Shown here piece by piece: positions 34,150-46,511 of a DNA stretch of 64,000 nucleotides. Numbering within the stretch: position 1 is the stretch's first letter; each line of letters opens with the position of its first letter. The notes under the pieces were generated by a model. It did not search any database and was not told the origin of the DNA. It saw only the letters and a list, made by a program, of their open reading frames with translations. Origin of the DNA: Zhengitettix transpicula (Eukaryota > Arthropoda > Insecta > Orthoptera > Tetrigidae); contig CM073590.1 in the NCBI GenBank assembly GCA_037074705.1, forward strand, positions 133,071,600-133,135,599, given 5' to 3'. A program made the position numbers and the translations under genes.

Positions 34150-34384
34150 TCTGAATTAGTGACTTCTCACTAACAATGATAATCTTCTATTAAAAGTTAA
34201 ACTTTCTTCGTTGGCCATATTTAGATAATAAACAGGAAAAAATATAATAAATTAACTAAGCGTTCTCTATAACTCACTGAGAAGAATTGTCTGATGTCTC
34301 CCCCATTTCAGACGGAAGGCCATGTTCTACGATTTGGTTCTAAAAGCGTGTCGATATACAAGAATTTTTCGCTCGATTGCCTTT

Positions 34385-34602
34385 TTTTTAGGGCAACAGG
34401 ATGAGGGTAATCCACGTTGGGCAACTCCCCTTTAATAGCATAGGAAGGGATTTGAAAGGGGGGATGCGGAAGGGTAGAGAAAGGTAGCCAAGGGTTAACT
34501 AGGGCCACCGGGCTATATTTTAAGGATCCTAGTCGGCATTCGCCTAAAGAAATGCAGGGAAACCCCTAGAAAAACCTACATCAGGTAGGTCGGGCATACA
34601 GA
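34385..34602 (-). repeat. Family A repeat, copy 6
   Basis: 3' part of the family on the minus strand: CCCGACCTACCTGATG, CGAATGCCGACTAGGATCC, TAACCCTTGGCTACC, GCATCCCCCCTTTC and a GTTGCCCTAAAAAAAAGG end with A-tail. 5'-truncated. Confidence 0.85.
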
Positions 34603-35394
34603 CATTGTGTATATATAAAATCGCTCGACTTTGTGTACATGTGTGTTCTAGGCCAGAACGACTTGTATTGATTTAGATTTAATTTTTTGTTCCAATAGTC
34701 CTCAACTGAGAAAGTTTGACATAGCAAAATTATCATAATATACGTAAACAATATATATTAATGGGAGGCAAACCAAATTATTACAAACTAGAAATATAAG
34801 ACAATAAAAAACATACATAAATGATTAATTATTAAAAATATGCATGTGAAGACATGAAATGCAAAGTTAGGATGAGATAAATTTTTTTGTAATTTAGATT
34901 TATTTTTACAAATAACATTACACTTTTGATTACTCCAGAAGAATTTTGCTGGCATGTTGGATTTCTCGTCTGGTTACAGCGATTAACACAAATAATAATA
35001 ATAATAATTGTGCAGTATCAGATGGACATACAAACATAAAATTACCATTATATCAGTTTCAAACATATTACCCAGTAGTTTCAATGAATCAGAACGATTT
35101 CTGAACACATCGAAAGAATAAAAGGCGTCATTAAGAGATTTACAATTCTTTTCAAATAGGTTGTATCTACTAATATTCTTAATCGTTGGAGGAAGACTAG
35201 TAAATAGTTTATTCCTAAATAGTACATATTTATTTCATAAAGTGAAAGCCGATATTTGCCAGTTCTCATAGTATTATGATCATGAAGTTCACCGTTAGTA
35301 ACAAATTTCTGTTACATTTTTACGAATATCTATAACGTACTAACTAAAGTTGGCAGGTTCGTATAATACTCTCTTATTAATTTTTACGGCTTAA
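34603..35394. other. Unassigned AT-rich DNA
   Basis: Contains a short (AAT)n near 34991. No other structure recognised. Confidence 0.4.
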
Positions 35395-35545
35395 ACAAGT
35401 TATATTAGTTACATTTTGGTTGTAGAAAACAATTAACTGTTTTTTAATGGCGCCTTTTAAATCATTTGTGTCTTAATTGGTCCCTTTGGTGGCATGGGAT
35501 TCGAGCTCGGCCCTCGCTTATAATGATACGCGACCAGGTGAATGA
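35395..35545 (-). repeat. Second tRNA-SINE-like fragment
   Basis: On the minus strand GAGCTCGAATCCC (near 35498-35510) resembles a B box, preceded by CGCGTATCATTATAAGCGAG, which is like a D-arm/anticodon region, and followed by ATGCCACCAAAGGGACC. The A box is weak. It belongs to a different SINE type from 31480-31668. Confidence 0.4.
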
Positions 35546-35767
35546 GAATTTTGAGGGGTTGACAACCAAATCGGGCTGTCAAAAGTGAAATTAACTGACT
35601 CAGTGTCTAGAAATCGTAAGGTTATGAAATTAAGCATTTCAAACTCAGTCCTATACTTGGCAGGTTGGTAAATTTTCGTAAGTGCATAATATCCTAGCCG
35701 CGTTTACAGAGAGATACTGACATATGCTCTATTGACTTTCAATTGCAATTAAAACAGACATTAGGAT

Positions 35768-36205
35768 ACTTGCTCCCACTTTCTTCCCGTTAGTATCCTC
35801 TCAATAGATAAAAACAGAGCATATATTGTTACCAAATTAAAGAAACGAAAAAACTGGCTGCAACGATTCAGAACCAATACAGATGATGCGCTGGCAGATG
35901 TTCACCATGCTGAACACCTCTCAGAATGGTCGTCGTACGACTTGTGTCCCGTTGGCGATACACAGGGATATCCAGATCCATCTCTATCTCACGACGTCAT
36001 AGAGAGTCTTTGAAACTTTGGAAATCCCTTGGGTCACTTTCCATCCTTCATGCGAAGACCACTTGGATTCAAATATGTCGGGGATTTTCATTACGGTCCG
36101 GAATATCTTAAATGCGTTTCCTGTCACCTACTATCTTCACCAAAATATACGCGTGAGACAGGTCTTTCTTCAAAATTCATTCACGGTTTTTCTTCTGATG
36201 AATAA
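35768..36205 (+). pseudogene. Unidentified reading frame with one internal stop
   Basis: One frame stays open for 146 codons except for a TGA near 36011. It has balanced amino-acid use rather than AT-driven low complexity (for example D-A-L-A-D-V-H-H-A-E-H-L and, after the stop, L-G-F-K-Y-V-G-D-F-H-Y). No family is recognised. A C-x2-C pair (C-V-S-C) lies about 30 codons before the end. AATAAA overlaps the final stop region. It could be a decayed gene, a selenocysteine TGA (no evidence), or part of an unknown element. Confidence 0.3.
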
Positions 36206-38924
36206 AGATTTCATTATTGATTGATTCCAGATTTTCGTAGAAAACTAAGATCGATCATATTACTTTAATTTTTGGTTATTAAGGGTTGCAGGTGACGGTG
36301 ATAAAGTGATCCGGATTGCCGAATTCTCACGTAATGATGATGGTGTTGTAATACTACTTCCGCATATTCCTTTTCTCTCTCTCTCTTCCACCATTGAAAT
36401 TCGGTGGAATCGACCGAGGTGTTCCCATCGCCAAGCAAAGAATCTGGGACACCGCGGTACAGTTCAGCACACAAGTCGCTCTTGTAGTTTGTAGTAGGCG
36501 AAGACGATGCAAAACGACCTTGACATAGTGTTCGACGCTCAGTTGTTTGAATAAGCATCCATCCCGATGGAGGAGAAAGCAACCGGTGTACTTAGAACTT
36601 GCACACTGCAGCCTTGGTGTTGCCGAATCTCACGAACTTGGACCACGCGTATTCCCTGAAAAAATGAAGCAGGAGGACGAGAATGTTGCATACCTTGCAT
36701 CCACGCTCATGCGAACAGTCTCTGTTAATTTCTGGAACATACAGCATGAACAGTACTCCATTGAGACCTGTTGTGCCCTGCAGCGTGCCGATATGCATGA
36801 CATACTCGATTATTCTTTCATTAAGTGCCGTCAGCTCCAAATCAATCATATTTACGACACATTTCATTCGCAATGACATCGCTTGTTAAAAGATTACTTT
36901 TCAATATAGGCAAATCCGAATTTATGTACGATTGCTTAAAGCTTCTGACTGTCACATGTCATAAATATTTCATAATTTCATTAAATTGCTAACAAATGGA
37001 AACTATTGAAAATTAATATATTCGTTAAAACTTTTATTAACCATCACTGGGTTTGAGCAAATAACATATATATAATTGTTAATGTTAGAAAGTCTCCATA
37101 GCATGAGATTTCACATTGTAGTTCTTGATAATCGAATGTCACAAGCAAGGCACACAATCAAATTATCGAAAGCGAACCAAAACAGGATCTGTTTTCATGT
37201 TATTCTTACACTAAAATGAAAGACAACAAATTTTCTCATAATTGCAATGAAATAACTTATTTCAAATTTCTTGTTACTGATACCAACTAAAACCCTGATT
37301 GCCTTCTGAAATTATATATATCAGATCTATTTAAAACCTAATAATTTTAGATCGGATACAAACTCATTAACTAATATCTATGAACAATTTTTCGTAAATT
37401 AATTTATTTTAACTTTATTAATAATTATCTGTGTAACTGTTTAGCAATTTGGGAATAAATTTATTTACGTCTGAAATATTTAGAGTAACTTTTTATAATA
37501 GAAATTTTTAACGTATATGATATCTGTTCACAGCTGTGGTAGTTAATCAAGTCTAGAATATAAATTAATCGTTTTTATAATCTGTTCATTATTTAAATAT
37601 TATAAAAGGTACAATATAATTAATTACTTAAGATGTTCTTAAATTCAGACATTCAGACGACGGCTGTTTTGTTTTGTTTTGTTTCAAATACAATTCCAGA
37701 TTTACTTAACAAATTAATTAATTCAGTTTTCTCTCTTTTTGGACAGGGATACCAACCGTTTTGTAATACAAAATAATAACTCTTTATCTCATTATTCTTA
37801 AGAAAAACTGCGTTTTTAGAACCACAGGGGAGTACTGCGCTTGCGAATTTCTCATTTCGGAGAGAAATCCTGTGCTGAGGAAGATTGAGCACAGTTATAG
37901 CCAGCTGACTGCATTAGCAGTAGCGAGTGCGTGCATGGAGGGCAATTTAAACTCTTAGAAATCATTGCAGAAATTCAATCACTTAAACACACATGAAAGG
38001 TTCTTAAAATTAGGAAAAAACATTCTTCCTAAATTTAATTATTTTCTGTTGCACATAAGAACATACACACGAAACAGCCTTTGGCTGGCACTTTTCATCT
38101 GCTTAAAAGAGTTTTTGGAAATTTTGTAGGCGAAATTATAAAGATGTACTCGATCAGACTACATAATCACGCTTCACAAGGCATAGATACGATATAAGCG
38201 TTCTCAGTTTTATATATTTATATTTTAAAATTATCCGAAAATTCAACAAAAGAAATTTGGTGTAATATACTTATGCAATGAACCCGTAAATCTATCCCTT
38301 ACTTTTCTTGAGGCGTAATTAGGAACATGGTAGAGGATAAGTAGTTGTGCATTGTATTATTTTTCTAATCATTCACTGCATATTGTACGTGGCGAGCATT
38401 TATAAAAAATTAAGGGTTCATCAAAAATAATAGAACAATTTTCTTAAGGAATTAAATTAACTTATGGAATATACATTAATTATGCTTCTTTAAATATGAT
38501 AATGAATGGCTTTACTCGTATGATACATGAATAATGTATAATTTGTATATAAGAAGTACTTTAAATTTCCTGCGGTGTAATAATAGAGGGTTAAACTCCG
38601 ACTTTATTGTTCTCGTGATAAAAGTACTTCAGATTATTTGTAAGAATCAGTCCAAGCTTATTGGCAGAAAAGGTTCCCAATTTTGCAACACGATGAAGAG
38701 ATCTGCTCCAAGACCAAAAATCACTCCAAGGTCATTTTTAAACTTTTTTTCCTCCGGGCTTTATCCGAGTTGATGATGGATCTCGACTCCAAAAGGAGTT
38801 TTATTCAATAACAGAAAAAAAAGCTTTCAATCAATGTTCAGCTCTTAAAGGCTCTGAAACTTAATTAAGGGACTAGGATACAAAAATATCGAATCCAGGA
38901 TCTGCGCTTAGTACTCTTTTTTTA
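36206..38924. other. Unassigned DNA
   Basis: Overlapping open frames on both strands at 36265-36889 are less AT-biased than average but match nothing I know. The remainder is AT-rich without structure. Confidence 0.4.
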
Positions 38925-39073
38925 GAGTAACAGGCTACATAAGGGTTCTTTTTTTTAGGTAATAGACTACATGAGGGTAATCCACATGGTGGCAACTCCC
39001 CTTTAATAGCATAGGAAGAGATTTTAAAGGGGGGATGTGAAAGGATAGAGGAAGGTAGCCAAGGGTTAACCTG
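38925..39073 (-). repeat. Family A repeat, copy 7, with doubled 3' end
   Basis: Minus-strand 3' part from TTAACCCTTGGCTACC to ACTCTAAAAAAAGAG. The last 20 bp and A-run occur twice in a row: CATGTAGTCTATTACCTAAA, then CTTATGTAGCCTGTTACTCT. It is truncated exactly at TTAACC, the same point that is rearranged in copies 4 and 8. Confidence 0.8.
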
Positions 39074-40653
39074 AAGTAGAACAGATAATTTCACAGTTAG
39101 TAACGTTTAATCTTTTCCAAACCATTACCCAAAAAAACTTCAAATCTAAAAGTTTAAAGTGAATAGCTAAATGCCGAATTATTATTAATGAGAGATTACT
39201 TTACTATCGCCTCTTTTTATTTTATTTGTTTGGATGATCCAGTAATAAAGTTGGCTATGAATTTTTAGATGTTCTTAAACCGGATTAAACCAGGACTTTG
39301 GGCTTATAATTACGAGCTAGTTGTACTTGTAGGATGACATCTCTTGGACTCAACGAGGTAGACGTAATGCGGAGGATCAGTGTCAAACTCCTCGTCTTCT
39401 CAACATCATTTGAGTGTCACTTCCAATTATTATGAACATTGCTATAGTGATATTAGTCGAGGCTTAACCGTTCAAGGTTCTTACGAAAGCAAAACTCTAC
39501 TCTTTCCGAAACGTTGTACAGTATATTATGTCAAAATAAAACTGTATACAGATATTTTTTAACAGACCGAGTCTCAATTTATATCTCTGAGACCAAAACT
39601 TCTTTAGGAAACATACAACTACTTTGAAAAAATAATTTTGTAGGGTTAGAGGGCATCGAAGTTTAACGCATATTCGAATGAGCAGACGCTTAGTCGAGTG
39701 AACTGCGCAATCATCTACATAAATTAGAGTTATAACGGTCCATCTAATTGCTTGTCCACGCCGCAGACGCTACTCCTGCGCCAACTAGGACACACGCAGC
39801 GCACTCAATAACAGTTCTTTCACATCTTTCTTGTATTAACGCAGTAAATGGCTACCATTATTAATTTCTAATATGGGTGGTTTACAGAAAATAGATACAA
39901 ACACTGCACGCGGATTCCACCCAACACTTTTAGCATAAACTATTACGTACTTATCAGTAAGTATACTTCAGTGAACAATAAAAATAGGCGTACATGAAAT
40001 CTGTTCAGCATCAAGATTTAAAACAGCTTCATCACGCCAAAAGAAGATCGTCATTGTTTTTATCCCGGACGCTCAATTTATTAACAGCTATTTAATATAG
40101 AACCGGTCAGATGTGACGATCTGATAATTTCCATTCAATATGTTGAAAGTTCGATGTCGAACAGATAGAGACGTTGCGGTTTGACCAATAGTAATTCAGC
40201 AAGAAACTCAATAATTTTCAAAACGATAATGCGATTAATGTTTCCATTTGAAGTTTGTAGCGAAATTCTGAATGTACAATTTTATAACTCAACATATGAA
40301 TCCCTGCATTTTTATTTGTTCCAATCGTCTATTAGATAGGAATATGAAACAAATATACTTATAGCATAATATGAACGCAATTTTTAATTACAAATTCCTA
40401 AAAGTATACAGCATATAATGGGTTTTACAGATACGGTAAAATCTTGGTTATTTTGAACATTTTATTTTTAATTCTCATACCGATAGGTTTTAACAATTTA
40501 CCTAAACTGCACAGGGAGTTTTGCTATTAATTTCATTGATCAAGCAAAGTACTGATTCGACGTTTTTTTTGCATGACATCCATCCTTCCGAGTTTGTTAG
40601 CTCCACAGGGTTATCGTATTGATAACTACGTATAAGTGAAATTGATCCATGAG

Positions 40654-40695
<42 letters not shown>

Positions 40696-43600
40696 TTAAA
40701 ATATGAATGGGATAAACTAAGTTAATTTGTGTCGATCATACTACAATTTTGATCAAGCTGGCTGCAATTTATTTTGTTTGGAAAACAATAGTATGCTAAT
40801 ATGGACGACATGAAGACTTCCATGTTATTTTCTCTGAAGCAAAATATTTTTTGTTCACATTTGAGGAAATAATTTATACGAAATCAGTATAAGCCTATAA
40901 TGAAATTTTAGTAGAACGTTAGATGTTTTTTTATGGACAGTAAAGTAGTTCAAATTATCTATTAATACTTTCCCAATTAGTTAAATTTACAAAAAGGTAA
41001 GAATTTAATTTTTTGTCTTATTCATAGCGACTATACACGCTGTCATATATCAACTTCTAACACGTTAAAAAAGTTACAAATAATGAATAATGCATTTGTC
41101 TTTTAGAATCTTTTATGCAATTCTGATGTTTTTCATATCAAAATTTTTTAATATTATGAACAAAACTGTTGTTTCAGTTAGATTTATTAACGTCTACTTA
41201 AATTTTATAAATCAAATTTGTCTTCTGTTATGTCTTTTATTAATTCAGACATAGGCTAAACATATTTTTAGTGTTTAAGTTCACTTTTCCCTTCATTATT
41301 TTAAAGAATAGTTTACCGCTGTTAGTAAATATTACCGTAGATGGTATGTTAACTGCTATATATTTTTAATAATTTTAGATTTATTTCGTTTATTATAAAT
41401 ACGACTCGCTTCGATCGCAAATTCACGGTGATTTTGAAAATCTGACCACAATGTAATATTTGTGACTCCGATAGTGTCCAGTTTGTCAGCCTTTCTAATT
41501 TCCAAAATAAAGCAAGACAACGTTTGTTGAAATTTGAGCAGTTAAACGTGGTTTCCCTCTGACATTCTCCGATAATATTTTCTCTTGTAGACTTAACGAA
41601 TTACTGACTCATTGTTCTGTTCCTTCAGTTTCGCTCAGCCATACACGCTTAAAGCTCCAGTACGTAATCAGAATGGTCAAATAAATTAAATTTTATATAC
41701 CAGAATAAATATATGAAATTATTGCTCATTATATTAAATCAATAAACAGTATAAAGCGTCCTTTCACAACACAGGCCGAAACGGAACCAAAACGATGCGA
41801 ATTACGCATACGACATTACATCGTTACATGAGGAAAAATATAGGCCAGTAAATTAGAGAAACGTTTAAATGTAAAGTAATATTGTTGATTCAAATATCGT
41901 GGCGATATAATGAAAAAAAAAGGGCTTGCGATGTCACTATACATAATTAATAATAATAATGTACCTACCGATACGTTACTGAAATATAATTAAATTATTT
42001 GAGATTTATTTCGTTACTTCTAATTACAGCTCACTTAGATCACAAATTAACGGTGATTTCACTTGTTAAGAATTATCTAGTGCTCTTGAAATATTAAAAT
42101 TGATATTTGTGATTAGTGACTGACTTAGTACACAATATTTATTATTAAACTATTACCGACAAATATTACTTACATGACACGTTTGGCATTTATAGGATTT
42201 TGATTATTGTATCAGAACAGAAGTCATCAATGAAAAAATTGAAAATGAATGTTTCAATAGTTTTCAGGTAAAGAGAGGAGAATTCATTGTTGTAGTATGG
42301 AAGACTGAACCCTAGTACACTTGGTTCGGCATATGCATAGAATCTGGAGAAACAGCTTTTCGCATTTGATCTTTAATTTTTTTTTCTTCTTTTTGGTACA
42401 ATTTGGTGCATACTGTCATTTCATCTTTCTTTAATTTATTTCTCACCAAACCACATACCATGGAACATAGAATAATGTCTAAAAATCTAGGTATCAAGAA
42501 TGAGTCACATTGATCTCAGCAAGTTGGAGGATATTTATAGTTGCCTCAGTTTTATTAGGGAAATTTACTTATTACCTTATTGGGATGTTGGAAAACTGCA
42601 AAAATGTGGATAGGAAGCTGCAGTGGTTCGGCATTATTAGCGGCAAATAGAAGATAGAACACGTTCTTAAAATGTATGAATGGGCGGAAGGAAATGCCAA
42701 ATAGTGAACGTTAAACATTCTATCGTATTATAAACATATATTTTTCAAACTTTGTAATGTAAAGGAACGAATTTATTTCTTCCATGAAATATTTAAATAT
42801 GAACAAAATTTTAAATCTGATTATAACCATCCTACATATATGAGGTGATTTAATTTTACTGTATCACATGAACTACTACATTTTCAAGGTAAAGCTGAAT
42901 ATCCTTACGAATGCAGTAAAAGCAGCTGTTCACAATGAATCAAGCGTCATGGCGTAATTACCAGTTTTTGTGGGCATGTCTGGGTGTTCGCCGAATTCTG
43001 AAGGCCGGCGTTGTTTTGCGCTTTCCCGGAACTCTCGCCTATGTTTGCGATGCTTCGTTTTCTTTCGTCACACCAATTTATTGGAGCTAACTTCCCACCA
43101 ACTGCGATCTTAAAATTATTTGGAGTCAAAGCATTATTTTGTGCTAAAAACGTAAATATTCACTCAATCTCATCGAATACAAAAACGGTAAACAAACTAC
43201 GTATTTCTACAGTTAATAAATGAATGTTTCTCCTTAAACCGCATATTTGCTGCGGATTCAGAATTGGTTAAAGATCAAAGAGGGAGTCATTTGATAGGCA
43301 TCGTGATTAGTCTTGCCATGTATATGTTTTCCTCAAATCCGTCCGTCTTTCTTGTTGCATACTCACTTACAGAAGAAAAATCTGCGTATATTGTGGCTAA
43401 AGTGAAGCAGTTCACCGTGCAAGCTGGTGTAAACCATAGTGTGGCATGCAAAAACATTGAGGAAGTGTATAGTTGTGAAGGCCGGAAGCCTTTTCCAAAC
43501 CTAGCACGTAAAACATTTCCATACGTTTTCAAACTTTCTTGAACAAAAGTTAAAGCACAAACTAATGTTCGTTTGTGCGCACAAAAGTCTACACTTAAAA

Positions 43601-43907
43601 AGTTTATCGCCGTTTTTGAGTATTCGTTGTGATCGTACTTGCAAACGTATTGCCCCTTTTCTTCGTTGTAAATTAAGGATGTTAATTTAATTACATATTA
43701 TTTATAATTATATATATGGAATGGAATCCATATTTAATTATTGGATGATAATTATTTAATTTATTACATTAAAATACAAGAAAGAATCTAATATTGCCTA
43801 AAAGATAAATTAATAGGCCCATTTACGAAACAAAACAACTTGTATTTAAGCAAATAAATTAGAACATATTTTACTAAAAAATATAAACACGTTTTCCTTT
43901 AATAAAG
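39074..43907. other. AT-rich DNA without recognisable gene
   Basis: Contains (TA)n at 40656-40688. The frames at 42312-42497, 42947-43223 and 43264-43542 are short and unrecognised. Confidence 0.4.
40656..40688. repeat. (TA)n microsatellite
   Basis: About 16 TA units. Confidence 0.95.
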
Positions 43908-43934
43908 AATGTAGACTTTCTCGGTGTAGAGTAT

Positions 43935-44022
43935 GAATAAAGTCTTCTCGGGCTTCTAACCAAGTAAACAATTGTTGCAAATACAATTGTTTCCTGGTTA
44001 GAAGCCCGAGAAGACTTTATTC
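43935..44022. repeat. Near-perfect hairpin, 40-bp arms
   Basis: GAATAAAGTCTTCTCGGGCT and its continuation (43935-43975) are mirrored at 43983-44022 with one small mismatch block near the ACAATTGT inner end. The loop is 7 bp. Immediately upstream, 43908-43930 repeats part of the motif (GACTTTCTCGG). It could be a very small foldback element or a structured RNA. Confidence 0.9.
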
Positions 44023-44690
44023 ACGTTTTGCTTTACCTCAAAGATGTTTGCGGGATCGGGAGGAATTTTTAGTAGAATTAATTATTTAAATTCATTCATA
44101 TAAAGAAAAATCTAATATTTCGTAGAAGATAAATTAATCGTTATTCAACAATACAACTTTTATATAATAAATAATGAATACTCTAATTACTTTAATTAAA
44201 ATAATCGGTTGCTAAAAAGTTCATTGTATTTCTTACTCCCATTTCCCTGCCTTTTTGATCATAAGAATCACCAGTTCATCTCAATAATTGTTAATTCGAA
44301 CATTTCTTTCCTTCTATTAGCATAATTTTAAATAGAAAATTAAATGGTTCTGCAAAGCTCGTTCTAGCCATTGAGTTTGAACATTTTAATATTTAATTGA
44401 TAAATCTATTGCTCGCAGCAACTGGATCGCGAAGTTTCTGTATCCTCAACTATATTGCAGTGATCTAATTAAAAGTATCTGCAGTTTCATTTTATTAATT
44501 AAAAATAAATTATTATTAATTTTATGATTTTTTATTACTGTTTTGTAATGTTGTTCGTTAATGTTTGACTGAATAGACAGTAAAAAAATCAACATTAAAT
44601 TTGAAGAATATGCGCGAGAGTATATCTATGACCTTCGTTAGGCAATATCGGTGCATTAAAATGTAAAATGTACGTTAGTTTTGAAAAACT
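44023..44690. other. Unassigned AT-rich DNA
   Basis: No features recognised between the hairpin and the foldback element. Confidence 0.4.
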
Positions 44691-44890
44691 AATAATAAGA
44701 AATATAGCCATATACAGACAAAAGAAGTGACAATATAACTACCACACCTTGTTCTTTTCTCCAGGTGCTAAGAAAACTAAAAACACAAGTGTATTGTTCG
44801 TTTGTGTCGTTCTAGGTCTCATGGTTTTAGTTTTCGTAGCACCTGGAGGAAGGAACGAAGTTTCCAGAAACGTTGTGTTTTATAATAATA
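44691..44890. mobile_element. MITE-like foldback element, copy 1 (right end cut)
   Basis: The left arm starts AATAAGAAATATAGCCATAT. An inner inverted pair CCAGGTGCTAAGAAAACTAA (44761) / TTTTAGTTTTCGTAGCACCT (44825) brackets about 40 bp. The right arm runs to CCAGAAACGTTGTGT. The arm sequence (AAGAAAGATAG..., TTTCTGGGATCC) recurs at 51611 and 54893-55141. The outer right terminus is absent where the Helitron-like element begins at 44891, so the latter probably inserted into it. Confidence 0.6.
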
Positions 44891-45523
44891 CTGACTGGGT
44901 GCCCGGCGATGCCCGAGATGTCATTTATCCATAATCCCCCGATTTTTTCCGTTATTTTTATGTAACGCATCTCGACCTCTATCCCTGAATGTGTTATAGG
45001 TCAGGTTGCATTGTTTGAAAATTCACTAAATTAAATTAATAATGTGGTACTTAATTTAGTAATTTTCGAAATTAAATAATTAATTTTTTTAAAAATTAAA
45101 AATTATTTGTTTAATTTTATTTATTTTTCTGCAAATCAATTTTTTTAAGCGGATCTATTTTGGCGTTCCGATATTCATCTTCTTCGTATTCAGTAATTAT
45201 TTTTTTAAAATCAGTAATTACAAGTGCAAAATTATAGTCAATCTTTTTTTTATTTGTTCTATAAGTTTTCAGATAATGTCCATATTTAATACTCATAAAC
45301 ACAATTAATTGGCTGTCTATAATATGTAAAAAAAAAGTAGGTGTCTAATGCAATTTTCGCCCAGTTCCCAATATTCACGTGCATTTCTTGTTCTCATTTT
45401 AAAGATATGCATCTAAAAGAAAATAACTGATAAATTTAACTTCCTAAATAACGCACAGACTTTCACAACGGAAATAATTTTTATAAAAAAGACAGATTTC
45501 CCCGTGTAAATTATTAACTAATT

Positions 45524-45860
45524 TTTCACGGTTACGCACCAGGTTCAGATAGATTTCTCGATGTTGACGTCGTTCTTTACCGCTGTCTTCAGCCGGTGTG
45601 GCGCTGCGTGCCGGACATGCTGCGACCTGATTGGCCATTGAGGATCACCTGACATTTACTACGCGACATGGAAAAACATGTGTCCTTGACGCTGTGGTCA
45701 GGCGATCCTCAACGGCCAATCAGGTCGCAGCATGTTCGTCACTATAAATACCCCACGCACACGTCACGCAGCGCCACAAATGCTGCAGAGAGCGGTAGAG
45801 AGCAACGACCAGCAGAAACGTGAACGTCGAGAAATCTGAACCTGGTGCGTAACCGTGAAA
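45524..45860. repeat. Palindromic module with promoter-like arms
   Basis: Left arm 45524-45653, right arm 45697-45860, spacer 43 bp. Read outward, the right arm has CCAAT (45716-45720), TATAAATA (45743-45750), a GAGAGCGGTAGAGAGC stretch and ends CTGAACCTGGTGCGTAACCG. The left arm mirrors it (inverted CCAAT at 45630-45634) but lacks about 25 bp that include the TATA box. GTGCGT at both outer ends could serve as a splice donor. No protein frame is present. Confidence 0.85.
45716..45750 (+). promoter_or_regulatory. CCAAT plus TATAAATA promoter-like pair
   Basis: CCAAT and TATAAATA lie 22 bp apart, pointing rightward out of the palindrome. A transcript would start near 45775 and read into the rest of the Helitron-like copy. 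The arrangement is typical of polymerase II promoters; activity is inferred only. Confidence 0.4.
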
Positions 45861-46511
45861 CATTTATAAAACATATAACTTGCTACATTAACAGACGATA
45901 TTAACAGTCATAATTTACCAATATGTCACATAATGTATCTATATTAATATTCGGGATTAATTACACTTTGACCAAGCAGATATATTCAACGATCATCAAC
46001 AAGACTGAGCAAACGTTGAATACATCAAAACAAAAACTTTTCTTACACTCACACAGCCTGACGATATAACAAATATGTACAGGAACGTTTTTTGTGTTGT
46101 TAATTAAAGATTTTATGCTTAATAATTATTTTAAATTATAAAAATCGTCTGTTAATGGCCGTTAAGGATGTTCATTGTTAAAAACAGACGTGAAAATAAA
46201 ATATGACTAATATTTCAGTATAAAGAGCTGATAATTTGCAGAAAAACAAAATAAATTAATCCATTTAAAATAAATTAAGAATATTTATACAGATCAAAAC
46301 ATCATAGTTCCACAGGTTTTTAAAAATATATATATGTCTGGTTCGACAGCTTAATTATTTTAAATATAAAAATGTTAATCGTAAATGGGTTATTGTTTCA
46401 TAAACCCTGTAACTTCTATTACAATTTTGCTTCTAAGCTAAACTGGTTTCCCTCTTGATTAATTTATATATTAATTTGGTTTCAAAATGAAAAAAATTTA
46501 CGTCTGGTTGA

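Larger units (their letters stand above)
44891..46511 (-). mobile_element. Helitron-like element, left copy of a pair
   Basis: Shares its whole length, with indels, with 50561-51610. Homology between the two copies stops exactly at TC (minus strand, 46511/46510), preceded by A, consistent with a Helitron 5' end. At the other end the GC-rich 3' module (CTCGGGCATCGCCGGGCACC on the minus strand) is kept, but the terminal CTAG has become TCAG. The copy carries an extra palindromic module at 45524-45860 that is mostly absent from the other copy. No helicase frame. Confidence 0.55.

Noticed and set aside
36265..36889. Overlapping 90-109-residue frames on both strands
   Set aside because: Open on both strands at once, which reflects base composition; no domain motif recognised in either direction.
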